DNA of 64,000 nucleotides, taken from positions 15,172,354 to 15,236,353 of the forward strand of contig NC_045139.1 of the NCBI RefSeq assembly GCF_008831285.2. The letters run 5' to 3'. Positions within the stretch are counted from its first letter, which is position 1; each line of letters begins with the position of its first letter. A program made the translations under genes and the position numbers. The notes below the pieces were generated by a model. The model had not been told where the DNA came from and ran no database searches. It saw only the letters and a program-made list of their open reading frames with translations. This DNA comes from Nymphaea colorata (lineage: Eukaryota; Streptophyta; Magnoliopsida; Nymphaeales; Nymphaeaceae). Below are positions 53,900 to 64,000 of the stretch, one piece after another.

Positions 53900-55100
53900 A
53901 ACAAATGTAATTTAACTACAACAATGACAGATATCGTTTGGAATCAGTGCAATAACGAGTCTGAACAAGCACCTACTACATTCTTTCTGTTGTCCAGAAT
54001 TCCGATCTTAGTTTGTTCATCCAAGTCTGTTTCTGAAGACTGTACAGTTAGACTAGAACCCAGCTCCACCTATTCTGGCATCGTTGCTCCCATGTGCACC
54101 ACACTTTCCATTAATAAGAAAAAACTCCACAGATATTCATTGTTAATGCCTAGAAGGAGATTCCCACTCATCTCGATCTTTTTCTTGCCAGAGTCGATAT
54201 TATTGACTCTTCAATGAGACAAGGTTTTGTTCAAGAAAAACTTGATACTAACCAAGCATTTAACCAATTCCTTTTCGTTTGGGTTTGCTTGTTCTCAAAA
54301 GTTGCCTCATTGTGAAATCTCCAAATCCTCCAAATGACCACTCTAAATGACATTGCCCAACTCTACGTTATGAATAACGACTGTTTTACATTTCTACTGA
54401 AACTCAATTGCATGATCAACACTGATGAGTGGTCGGAAGGGGTGAACAAAGATCCTACAAAATTGTTCCTTCATTGGAACTTCTCCATGACTGTGCATTA
54501 CATGGGGCTACCAGAATCTTGAATGACTCCACTTCATCTTAGCCAAGCTTGATTGGTTCAGAGTTGGCAGATCCTTCGAGCAAACGATCGCCAATTATCA
54601 GGACAAATTAATTCCTTTAAATTAATATTAATGGGGATCCCCGGCCCTTCTATCACAAAAAGCACATCATATGGCTCTAACTTAAATGCTTTAGGTATCT
54701 TTGATGCCATGAATTTTATTTTACTTTGGCTGAAGGTTATTTAGGGTCTAATCAAACGTGGGAGTTAGTTCTCCAATTTGAAGGTCTTTTATAAGGTTTT
54801 TCTGGTCGGTCAAGGTCGGAGGGCCGTTTGAAGATCCAGAAAATTTTCTTCCACCAAACTTTCTTTCAGTGCATCAAAAGCAATCCTAATTTTCTCCCTA
54901 GGGTTGCTGCAAAGGACACTCGTCATGAACTTTCAGATTATGAATTCATATAAGCTTGGTAGCAACATTCTACCACATGAACAGATTGTAGTCATGGTTA
55001 ATTGGAACTTCTTGTTAGCTGACTACCAACAGATTTAGTTTTTATTTTGATATAGAGAGAGATCAAAATAGGAACTTTACATTATCAACAGGCCAATATT
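53900..55100 (-). mobile_element. Possible non-LTR (LINE) remnant
   Basis: On the minus strand around 54290-54350 the translation VIWRIWRFHNEATFENKQ resembles the W.IW..RN...F segment downstream of the reverse transcriptase in plant LINEs. The neighbouring sequence can only be read with stops and frame changes, and no RT catalytic motif was seen. The assignment rests on one short motif. Confidence 0.3.
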
Positions 55101-55344
55101 TTTTCAGTTTTCTGCTTATTTGCTATATCTTCACCTCAAATTATCATCTTCTTGTGCACGGCAAAATTCTTAGATCTTTGACTGTTAGGTTTCGATTGAG
55201 ATCTAAATGTTCAGAGTTATCGTTGCTTGTGTGCAAGGAGGTGTAACATATAGTTTCTGAAAATCATCACGAACGATCTGCGTCGATTTCCTTGTAGCCA
55301 AATTGCACCAAAAAAAACCATGCATAGAATTCGTCGAACAAATC

Positions 55345-55388
55345 GTGTGGGTTTATTATGTAAGGGAAACATGTGGGTTTATTATGTA
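55345..55388 (+). repeat. Direct repeat just downstream of the LBD donor site
   Basis: TGTGGGTTTATTATGTA occurs at 55346-55362 and again at 55372-55388, immediately beside the splice donor. A second repeated block, CGTCGAACAAATCG, lies at about 55331-55344 and again inside the exon at about 55436-55449. Confidence 0.85.
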
Positions 55389-55393
55389 CGTAC

Positions 55394-56169
55394 CTGCATT
55401 CTAATGTCTCCTTCGGATTGACAAACGGCTGCCGATCGTCGAACAAATCGATGAAAGGCTTGAATTCGTCGCAGTCCTGAATGCCGACGCCGGGTGACGA
55501 CAGACCTGCCGGCTCAGGCTTGGGACTAACGGACGACTCGCCGCCGTGCATCTGAGGCTGCTGCACCCACGGTGAGCCACCCGCGAAGCTCATGCCGTTG
55601 GCAGGTCCGAAGCCCGCGTCCATGCCACCGGCCATGGCCATGGCAGCCGGATTGACGTGGCCAACAGCGACAGCACCCATGTGGGGGTGGTGGTGCTGCT
55701 GCTGCTGCGGTTGAATAAACGGAGGAGGAGGGGCGTGAAATTGGTGCATGCTGAAGGAGGCGGGGATGCCGACGTCGTGGGGAGGGGCTGCGCCATTGTG
55801 GATCTGCAACTGCTGCTTGATGGTGTGGACGTGGCCGAGGGTGATGTCAAGCTCCGCCTTGATCCAGTCGATCTGCTTCTTGAGATCCTCGATGACGCCG
55901 AGGCAGCCGCGGACGGGGTCCTTGTTGCGCATGTTGGCCTGGAAGATGATGGTTTTCATGGCCTCGGGGCGCTGGGCGGGGTCGAGGTTCTTGAGGATCT
56001 TGAGGATGTTGCTGACGCCGAAGAGGCGGTGGGCGTTGAGGAACTGCTTCTGCTGGTCAGGCGGGAAGTAAGGGGCTAGGGGGCAGTCGGAGTTGCACTT
56101 CCTGCGCTGGTACTTGCACGAGGCGCAGGCCTGGCTGCCATTGCCGCCAGCCTTGCTATTGTTCATCAT
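55394..56169 (-). CDS. LBD: LOB-domain transcription factor (LBD22/LBD27-like); 3' end uncertain
   Basis: Plant-specific nuclear DNA-binding protein. From the ATG at 56169 the protein reads MMNNSKAGG, then the LOB zinc motif CASCKYQRRKCNSDC (C-x2-C-x6-C-x3-C), the central block FLNAHRLFGVSNILKILKNL in place of the usual GAS wording, and a coiled stretch VIEDLKKQIDWIKAELDITL. A tail rich in His, Gln, Pro and Gly follows. The GVSN form resembles LBD22/LBD27 proteins, which in Arabidopsis include pollen regulators. A strong donor (CAG then GTACGTAC) ends the exon at 55394 after ETLEC; no following exon was recognised. If unspliced, the frame continues to a stop at 55267, giving 300 aa. The frame is also open upstream to an ATG at 56427 (86 more codons, rich in Ser and Pro). 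The shorter start is preferred because LOB proteins normally have short leaders before CxxC. Confidence 0.85.
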
Positions 56170-57147
56170 GATCTCCACCGGATTTTGCGATATAAAGGGA
56201 TAAGCGAGGGGAGCAGAAACAACGTGATGGGGTTGCGAGGAATGCGTCTCGGCGCCGGAGGAGGAAGAGGGGGGGAGCCCACGGCGCTGTTGGTGGGAGG
56301 GTGGCGGAAGGCCAGCCCCGCTTGCGACGTTGCTGCCTCCTTTTCTGTTGAGAGAGATAGAGATGGACCTGAGAAAAAAATGGCGAAGTGAAAGGCTGGA
56401 TGGGATGTCTTTGGAAAGCTGGCACACCCTTGCTTGTAACCAAATCTTGCTCTGCTCTCTCTCGGGTGCAACTCATTTACAAAGTGTCTCTGCTCTCATG
56501 CTAGCAGACTTTAGTCTTATGGGAAGGCAGTTAATTCGGACAAATGAACCACTGTTTATGTCTTACAGAACCAGAGGCATTCATTAATTACTAGCCAACT
56601 TCAAGTTCTGTATCCTTTCTAATAAAGAAACTCACTAAGATGGAACATACTGACGTAAATGCTTCTGTTTTCTTGAAGATTAATGTCTCGATGTTGAAGA
56701 TTTAGTGTGAATTAAGAAAGTAGATGATAAGATGTTGATCCCAGAGAGGGAACGTGGTCGCTGGTCAATGCCACAATGAGTGGAACCCATTGTGGGACTT
56801 TTAACGACGTCGGGGTCTGTTTTTAGAAAAGGGAGTAAGTGGGAAGATGGTTTGGTTTGCAGTGGTACTCTACCATACCATACCAGGTCACAGCCCCTCA
56901 AACCGGAACGGAACGGTTACCGGAAAAATAGCCTGAAAGATAGGTGCGATGAATAGTTACTGGGGTAAAAAGGAAACGAGAGAAATAAAAAGCCATTTCT
57001 TTCTTCTTTTTTTGAACCTAAGTTGCTCTTTTTCGTTAAACTGAAATTTCACGATATACAATGGAGAGATGGCTACAAAATTATATATATATATATAAAT
57101 CAAATAGTGACTTTGGTTTTTGAAAGTCGCTTCTAGCATTAGTTCAT

Positions 57148-57218
57148 GTTTTTTTCTTATTGTTTTTCTCTACATCATTTATCTATTTTAAATGAACAAT
57201 TCTGATTAGATGACTGAG
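57148..57218. repeat. Single arm of the foldback MITE family
   Basis: Matches the right arm at 27897-27965: T-rich inner part, then TTATTGTTTTTCTC and the outer end GATTAGATGACTGAG. No facing arm was seen on its left. Confidence 0.6.
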
Positions 57219-57774
57219 ATGATCTTAATCATCATTCATTTACTACAGCTATATATTAATATTAAAGAAAAAAAGAAGAAGCAAAATATTAAGGGACACG
57301 TATACACATGAAGAGAGAAAGCAAGTGAGTCAAGCAAAAAGAGAAGATACATTAAATTAACCAAACAATTGGGTGATAAGTTGTCACCCATTTTCAAATT
57401 TTGGGGAAGAAACAAACAAGAGAAGAGAGAGAGACATGGGGAGAGAGAGAGAGAAAGTACACATTGTTTGTTTGTAAGGGGTTGGTTGGACAAGGGACAA
57501 AGATTCTTGCTATCCTTAAGAAAAAGAGGGAGAACATGGTGGCCGTCCTTGAAGTGAAAGCTGTCAAGGGATGAGATGTCTCATTTGAAGCCACTAACTC
57601 TTCAAATAGTGTAAATGGAGAGACCAAATATCTCCAAATTAACTCTCATATTGCTTCCTTAACAATTTAATAATGAGCCTTTGTAGGGATCCTTAACTTC
57701 GCTGTTCCCTACCTGATTAAGCATTTATTTACTTGTAGAAACGATAGGATTGAATTGGATCCACGTCTCCCAAT

Positions 57775-57793
57775 TATATATATATATATATAT
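57775..57793 (+). repeat. (AT)n microsatellite
   Basis: Short AT run between the two solitary MITE arms. Confidence 0.85.
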
Positions 57794-57847
57794 TAGATAT
57801 AGAGAGAGAGAAGAAAACTGAATGGTGATTCTCGTTTTTTGAAACAT

Positions 57848-57917
57848 TCAATCATCTAACTAGAGTCGTTCAATCTAACATAACGGATGATTAGGAAAAA
57901 AAACAAAGAGAAAAATG
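57848..57917. repeat. Single arm of the foldback MITE family
   Basis: Outer end CAATCATCTAACTAGAG followed by GGATGATTAGGAAAAAAAAC, matching the left arm at 27797 and the inverse of the right arm at 27897. No partner arm was seen on its right. Confidence 0.65.
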
Positions 57918-59385
57918 TGATTGGTACATATGTTTATATATACACAAGTGCATTATATGTAATTTCACAAGTTCAACCGGCCTTCGCTTTTTTTCTCCCT
58001 AATAGTTTGGGGCTTTCTCTGTCGTAAGTAAGTTTTGCATCTCTAGTTCTTTACTTCCCTCATCACTCTTATATACATTTTGACTCAAACATCGGCTGTG
58101 GTACCCGCTTGACCGGTCTGATAAGTTGTCAGGCCAATCTAGTTAGCCTCGTTAGGCCCGACTCGGTTCGATAAGTTATTTATAATAATATTTTTATTAA
58201 TTTATTATATAATTATATACTTTATTACAATTAATTGTATTTAGATATTATGTTATATTAAAAATATAATTGAACTGGGTCGAGATGGGCCTGAGCTTTG
58301 GTTTCAGGTATCGAGACAGGATCGAGCCACAATCACATGCTGTGACCCAGCTCAGCCCAATGCGCGTGCAACTTGTAAGAGAAAGGCTCAAAGGACCTCA
58401 CATGCTTCCTCCCTCCATAGTTTTATACTGCATGGGTGGAGCCAGTGATGGCGATGGTGTATCTTTCAATTTAACTACTACTTATGATAGATAAATATAA
58501 CGTTCACCAATCAAGCTAGAGACATGTCTTTTCATATGTCCTTTAATCCGACCAACTAGGTATATTCGTTGCAGCTACTTGATTATATATTTAAATTTTA
58601 AATCTCTCAGCAAGAGTTTGAGTTGAAGTGGATGGAAGGTACGTTGCTCCACTTATCTCTTCTAATATATACAATTTGCCTTGCAGCTGTTCTGAGATTT
58701 TGTACCGTGATTAACAGAATAATTATAATTGAAGCAATTATATTCACGTGGTTTGGGCTCTTCTACCGTTGCTCTCAATAAGTTTCTTTATTGAGCAATT
58801 TCAACTCACGTCGCGCATATGTTAAAGAGTGTTTGTCCTTTTGCATGAGCCGAAAAAAAATTCCGGTAAAAGCCAAACAGCATATATATAGTACACATAG
58901 TCAGTAAAATACCTAGCTTAGTCTTTTTTAAAACTTACCTAAATAATTTAATTCTATGTTATTAATAAGATTGCCGTTACCAGCCTGAATCAATTGATAC
59001 GGCAAAGAAATGATTTTATGTAAAAAAAAAATTAGAACATTAAAAGTATAATTAACAAATTTTCAATTGATCATGACCCAAGTTTTGTAAAAATGCTTTA
59101 CGTTTCATGAAACCCTCACCTATTTCCGTGTTATATGGTTGGTTTAAGGGTTGCATGTTAACTATTTTTTAAATATGTTAATTTTTTTGTACTCTTAATA
59201 AAATTTTTAATTTTTTTAATAAAAAATACATGTTTAATAAATTAATTAATCAATTCGTGAGCTAGAAACCAATTTTTACAGCATCGCTTGTATCCACTCT
59301 AGCAGCAGCATGTGAGCGAGAGAGAGAGGTGGATCTGATATCTGACCCGAAATTGGAGGGTGAAAAAGTAAATTTGAAGAAGAAG

Positions 59386-59507
59386 GGTCCCACCTGCCTT
59401 CTGCTGCTTTGAAAAAAGAAGGCCGTCAACATGTGGTAAGTGAACATGCACTTCCGCTCCTTCCATGGAGTGGGTCCCACACCCCCTGCTTCGGTGGGGC
59501 CCACTCC
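59386..59507. promoter_or_regulatory. Cluster of three TCP-type motifs, two forming a hairpin
   Basis: GGTCCCAC at 59386-59393, GTGGGTCCCAC at 59470-59480 and GTGGGGCCCAC at 59494-59504 match the consensus GGNCCCAC/GTGGNCCC bound by plant TCP factors. The last two lie in 14-base arms (59467-59480 and 59494-59507) that pair with one mismatch around a 13-base loop. The nearest start on the same side is the gene at 61277; the LBD start lies 3.2 kb away in the other direction. Function is inferred from motif only. Confidence 0.45.
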
Positions 59508-61276
59508 TTCCACCGCGTTTCTCTTTTTACAAATGAAGGAGCAATTTATCAGTCATTTACGAGTAGCACCTCCACTTTTAGGAATTTAACGAACGAGTCA
59601 CCGGAAGTTGAAGGCAATTCTCAAACAGCCCGCTCCGGCTTGCCAATAACGATAGTTTACGTCGTTACTTTTTCTGCACGAGGCGTCGAGGGCCAACATT
59701 TTTTGGGGTTTCTCTCTCTTCCTCTGTATTTGTGTATTGTATATTTCTTCTTTTTGTTTTTGTTTTTACTGTTTATTTTTTGCGAATTGTTTTTGTACGT
59801 AGGAGACCTCTTATCCTTAGATTTTGTTATATATTCTCATTTTATCGGCTCTCTCTCTCTCTTTCTCTTTCTGCTTTTGTTTTTTTCCACTTTGTTTTTG
59901 TCTTATGAAACTTTGACAACATCTTCTAATCTTAATTTTAATTGATTTTTTCATTTTGTCGACCTGCTTTTTCTCTAAAACCCTTCTTATGCCAACCAAA
60001 CGACAAGCATCGAATGAGAATCTTTCTTCCTCTTAAACCATTCCTAAGGCAATCAAACTGACTACCATTAAATGGTTATAGCTTAGGCGCTCTCTTTCAC
60101 TTTCTTCCTTTCGAGTATCTTAAACGCTACGCTTTTTTATAATGCTAAGATTGAGCAGAAGGAGATTCCTTTATCTCTCTCTCATTTATGTCACTAAGTT
60201 AAATGCTATATAAACGTTAAAGCAAAATATAAGAAAAATTAAGAAACAAAACTTATCAAATCAATGTAAGAATCTAGCGCCACCACGAAGGCATGCTAGA
60301 AGCTGCATGTTAATGGGAGAACATCTCTTTAGTCGTCGTTCTCTACATTTAGAAAAGGGAAAGGTAGAGCAACCAAATGAAAAAATATATTGTCACGTGA
60401 GGTCGATTGTTTGAGAGAGAATTCTTTAACCTAACCGCTCACTTGTAAAATGTCAAACATTAAGTACTAACTGCGAACGACTCTAATGTTGAGCAGCGAT
60501 TTGTAAAATGTTCTTATTTTCTTTTCGTTTCCAGTTCCTGGAGACGTTGGTAAGAAGTGAAACGGTAAAAACTCTGCAGCATTCATGTGGGGGCCGAGTC
60601 GGCCGACCAGATCCTTGGACGCGATTAAAGAAATGGGTTGATTTCAGAGCGTCGTCTAGTGGTGCTCCGAGCCGAAGTCCGCTCATCTCTGTTCAGGGTG
60701 GTGCCTGAAACCGATGCCCCGTTAATAGTCCAAGCAGCGTTGCCCACTAAAAAAGCATATTGCTTCACCATCATCTTCCTCTCTTTGCTTTTTTTTTTTT
60801 TCCTTTTCTCTTTTACTTTTTCCTTTTTTTGTTGCTTAAACAAAAGGCAGAAAGAGGAACGCCCACTGAGACGGAAGAGGATTCCCTCTGGTGAGTTGCT
60901 TCAGCAAAGGAGTTTGCTACATGGTAAAAGAAAGAGGTCGAACTGGGCAGCTTTTGTTTTAAGTTTATCTCCTTCTGGAGCTTCAGTTTCGCCCGAAATA
61001 ATGGCTTTGAGACAGTTGCTTGCCTACCAAATCTCTGAAATCCCTTGCAGAAGTTCCAAGGCCGAGTGCCCACTTTCTCTTTTTTGATGACTTGGGTGGC
61101 TTGCTTTTTTCTGGGTTAATGGTGGTGGCGGTAGCCCCTGGCTTTGATTTGTGGGAAGAGTTGGGTGTCAAGGTGGTTGAAGGGCGTGGGAGTTGGCCTG
61201 TTTGGTGGTTCAGTTGCGTTGCATGATGTGAAATTGGTGGCCTTGCTTGGCTGCGGATGCTGTTCTTGATCCGGCT

Positions 61277-63924
61277 ATGGAAGGGGAGAGCTCTGTGAGA
61301 AAGCGGGTTCTCTGGGCTGCCGTGGTGATCGTGCTTCTTGTTTGTTTCCTATGTGCAGTTCTTCTTCCGAGATTCCATGGATTATTGGGTAACTGTTGCT
61401 TTCGTTGGTTTCTCATTGATCGATTTTGCTGGTGATGCACTTTTGGTCATCTTCATTTGCTCAATAGAACCGGATTTGCTTTCCTTTCTGTTTGTGTGTG
61501 CGTGTGTGTGTGTTTTTCCTTCTTTTAATTGTTATTAGGATAAAGGTTATCGAGTTAATAGCAATTTAGCTTGTCTTTTTTATGATGTAACCTTATTTCT
61601 GAGTTTAGATTTACTTGATCCCGCTCAAGGGGTGATCAAGGCATCGATTCTTCACGTGTTGGGCACTTGTGTTTGCAGTATCATTGCATGGGTGGGTCGC
61701 ATGCAGCAGCTTCAAAGATCCCATCCTCTGAGAAAAGAAAAAAATTCTAGTTGATGCGTGCATGCGAACAACATGACATGGTGGATTTTAAAGTCATGAG
61801 AAACCATTTGGCTTATTGAGGAGCTTGATGTAACAGATGTTAGGATATCTAGCAGTCTGAGGTCCAGGGTGATCGAAGTATGTCTGGAATTAGTGTTATA
61901 AACCATGGATAACAGTATAGGTGGTAAAATTTCTTTATGCTGATATGTTGATCCGAAGTTCTCAATCAGAATAAATGGCAAGAGTTACATGATTAGAGGA
62001 TTTGGAATGTCTATAATGCAAAAGCTTGCAAAGAGACTAGAATTATGCCTCTTTCTTGTTCTGGAGGGTCTGAGCCATGCCTTGTTCTAACATCCTCCAG
62101 TTTCTTGTTCTGGTTGCTCTGGAGAGTTCTCCTTGTTAATATCTCAACTTTTCTCTTAGACTTTTGGGATGATTGTGTGCCTAATTTTCTCAACCTAACC
62201 AGAACGTGATGCTTATGTTATTAATCTTTTGATTCATTTCGGAGTCATTACTAGCTTGGTAAAGAAGAAACTCTCCATGTTTACAGCCAAAATTCAGCCC
62301 ATTGACAAAAGCTATGTCACCTGGGTGCGGGTGTGGGTCACCTTGAATCGATATACCAATGAAATGGCCAAAATATTTTCCAGAACAGCCAAAACTCATT
62401 TGACGCTGTGTCGGGTTACACCCGCACCCGCACCGATGCGGATGCTGGTCACCACCATGGTTGGCGCACCCATGTGGCTTAGGATAAAAGCTTAATCCGT
62501 CAAAGCCACCACCTACAATGAGAAGAACTAGCGGAGCCAATGCCTTCTTTTCTAGATTCAAACAAATTTCAAGCATATAGCTCTTAGGAAACAAAAATAT
62601 TTATTGTAATCTAGGAGATCAGTAATGCATTTTTACAGTAGTACCTTCTAAACAACAATAATGATGAAACGTTTGTTGCACATCAGCATTTAAAATTCTG
62701 CTCAGCTTAATGCCATTCAAAATGAGAGATGGTGACCTATCTTTGAAAGTATTGCAGATTTAATGCCTTTTTTGCAGCTTTGACTTTTTGATGCACAATG
62801 AATAGTTTCTAGCATTGACAGCAAATTTCTTTTTCTTATCAATGGGAATATGCATGTATTCTGTTGTAGAATTTGGAAATAATAGTGCAAGTAAACAACT
62901 CAATGAAGTAAGAAGCTTTTTGGTCATACTGACGCAAGGAATTTCTCAATATGTCGAAGTTAGGAACTAGTCATAGACTCATAATACATTTATTTGCCAC
63001 GTAATACAGTTGTGATAGTCAGTAGTCCGTTGAGTTTCTATTTTGCTTGTGGTTTCTTGAACAGCATCCCCCAGGAAAATCTTTATTCCTCCTTCCAATA
63101 AAGCATGATGTGGGGACATTAGGTTCACCTTCTCCTGACATAATCTTGTCCCTGATATGCCTTTTAGGCTTTTGCAAAATGGGTAGCAATTACCAAAAGT
63201 TTTTTACCTGTTTATATATTTTTATTGCTGATGAGACTAGTATAAATTTCAGCAGGCACTGGCACACTGTCCTGGCAAACTTATCCATCTCTGCCACCAT
63301 ATATTGATGAAAGAGGTTTTGGTGAAGGATCTCTTGTGAAATCACCAATTCTGCAAATGCCAGCCCTCACCATTGCACTCACAGGTTTTATTCCACCTAC
63401 TGACCTAACTTTTTTGCATTTTAAAGATTCTCTTCTATGAATCGCTGACTCTGCTACAGTTTCAGCTAAACAGCCGACACCAAGAATTATGCAACAGCTA
63501 GTTCCTTCTCTGCCCCCAGATGCCTTATTCCATTATAATGCTTATCATCCATTCCTTCCACAAATAAGTCCATCTGCGCCACCTCATCCAAATCCAGCAG
63601 TAGTAGATGGGAGAAGACCTCCAATGTCTGAAGCACCAATTCAGTCAACCACACATGAAGGTGACAATTGGATAAGCTTTCTATAGTCTATATTCCTCCT
63701 TTTATATATCTTTCACATGCTTATATAATTTTTATCATTTTATGATTGTGATCCAGGCATCGCATCTCCTCCTGCAGTTGTTTCACATAGCAATTTGGCA
63801 CCACAGGTCGCCATGGATCAAATGGTCCCAACCCCACCACCGGATGTAAGAAGCGAGAGATCACATTTGGCAACAGCTTCCCCTCCTAACAAAGCATTAC
63901 CACCAGTTGAGGATGCTGAAAATG
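61277..63924 (+). CDS. First four exons of a membrane-anchored proline-rich protein, possibly an ALE2-like receptor kinase; 3' end outside the window
   Basis: Exons 61277-61388, 63253-63384, 63460-63660 and 63757-63924 join in one frame, all introns in phase 1, giving 204 codons before the right edge. The start is the ATG at 61277 (MEGESSVRKR), followed by a strong hydrophobic segment VLWAAVVIVLLVCFLCAVLL that acts as signal peptide or anchor. The rest is rich in Pro, Ser and Ala (for example LPQISPSAPPHPNP and MVPTPPPD), suggesting an extracellular, possibly glycosylated, stalk. Several short phase-1 exons of proline-rich sequence recall the ectodomain of ALE2-type receptor-like kinases, but the kinase domain would lie to the right and is not seen. 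A cell-wall proline-rich or PERK-like protein is an alternative. The first intron is 1864 bases. Confidence 0.55.
62324..62434. repeat. GC-rich inverted repeat within an intron
   Basis: GGTGCGGGTGTGGGTCACC at about 62323 and, in inverse, ACACCCGCACCCGCACC at about 62418 can pair across roughly 70 bases. It stands out in an otherwise AT-rich intron of the last gene and may be a small foldback element. Confidence 0.6.
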
Positions 63925-64000
63925 GTTATTTGTCTGACCTCTGGCTGTAAAATGCTTTCATCAAATGAATTTTTTGTACTTAATATGCACCTTTACAGGA

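Larger units (their letters stand above)
50916..55266. other. Spacer with decayed repeats between the SmD2 pseudogene and the LBD gene
   Basis: Contains a 34-base tandem duplication at about 51625-51692 and a possible non-LTR retrotransposon remnant on the minus strand at 53900-55100. Other frames (for example 51841-52134 minus) have no recognised domain. Confidence 0.5.
56170..61276. other. Spacer between LBD and the last gene
   Basis: Contains the LBD leader and promoter (56170 to roughly 57000), two single arms of the foldback MITE family, an AT run, a TCP-motif hairpin at 59467-59507, and pyrimidine-rich sequence at 59690-59960. The part 58090-58360 has CTCGGTTCGATAAG and related words typical of repeat debris. 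The final few hundred bases are probably the 5' UTR of the last gene. Confidence 0.5.

Noticed and set aside
55657-56079. Plus-strand open frame of 140 codons antisense to the LBD gene
   Set aside because: It is a shadow of the GC-rich LOB coding exon; its Val/Leu/Asp-rich translation has no independent support.
59409-59945. Plus-strand open frame of 178 codons with a hydrophobic end
   Set aside because: The hydrophobic part comes from a pyrimidine-rich tract (Phe/Leu/Ser repeats), and the rest overlaps the TCP hairpin; no family resemblance.
62190-62594. Minus-strand open frame of 134 codons rich in His, Gly and Cys
   Set aside because: It is generated by the GC-rich inverted repeat in the intron of the last gene; the GCGCG-like composition mimics a metal-binding protein.

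Overview
This is nuclear DNA of a flowering plant. Genes are split by GT-AG introns. The encoded proteins include a plastid ribosomal protein with an N-terminal extension and plant-specific transcription factor families (INDETERMINATE DOMAIN zinc finger, LOB domain). The spaces between genes are AT-rich and hold microsatellites, small foldback elements, a hAT-type transposase gene and retrotransposon scraps. The species cannot be named from the sequence. No bacterial features such as operons, CRISPR arrays or Shine-Dalgarno sites are present, and no tRNA or rRNA was recognised.

Layout: (1) 3-4335 (+), the last ten exons of a P4-type phospholipid flippase of the ALA4-7 type, cut off by the left edge. 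(2) 7767-12971 (+), a complete 12-exon MBL-fold hydrolase of 310 aa. (3) 12972-20913, a gene-poor stretch with a Ty1/copia fragment and simple repeats. (4) 20914-22866 (-), a three-exon IDD zinc-finger transcription factor of 497 aa. (5) 22867-32975, a 10 kb AT-rich spacer with three copies of an unnamed ~0.3 kb repeat and a foldback MITE. (6) 32976-34872 (-), plastid ribosomal protein bS20c, three exons, 180 aa. (7) 36491-42204 (-), an 11-exon DRG-family GTPase of 399 aa. (8) 44784-45805, a nested pair of inverted-repeat elements, followed at 46559-48898 (+) by an uninterrupted 779-codon hAT/ZMYM1-like transposase gene. (9) 50385-50915 (+), a broken, intron-retaining copy of the spliceosomal SmD2 gene. 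(10) about 55394-56169 (-), a LOB-domain transcription factor. (11) 61277-63924 (+), the first four exons of a membrane-anchored proline-rich protein that runs off the right edge, possibly an ALE2-like receptor kinase.

The genes do not form a pathway; they are independent housekeeping, regulatory and mobile-element genes. Every exon chain given as complete was checked by hand for reading phase, and all keep frame. The most unusual items are the transposase ORF, which is intact although two of three presumed catalytic acidic residues are replaced; the three same-strand copies of an unnamed repeat within 4.2 kb; the nested inverted repeats next to the transposase; the SmD2 pseudogene; a hairpin built from two TCP-type binding motifs at 59467-59507; and the uncertain 3' end of the LOB-domain gene, where exon sequence is duplicated downstream.
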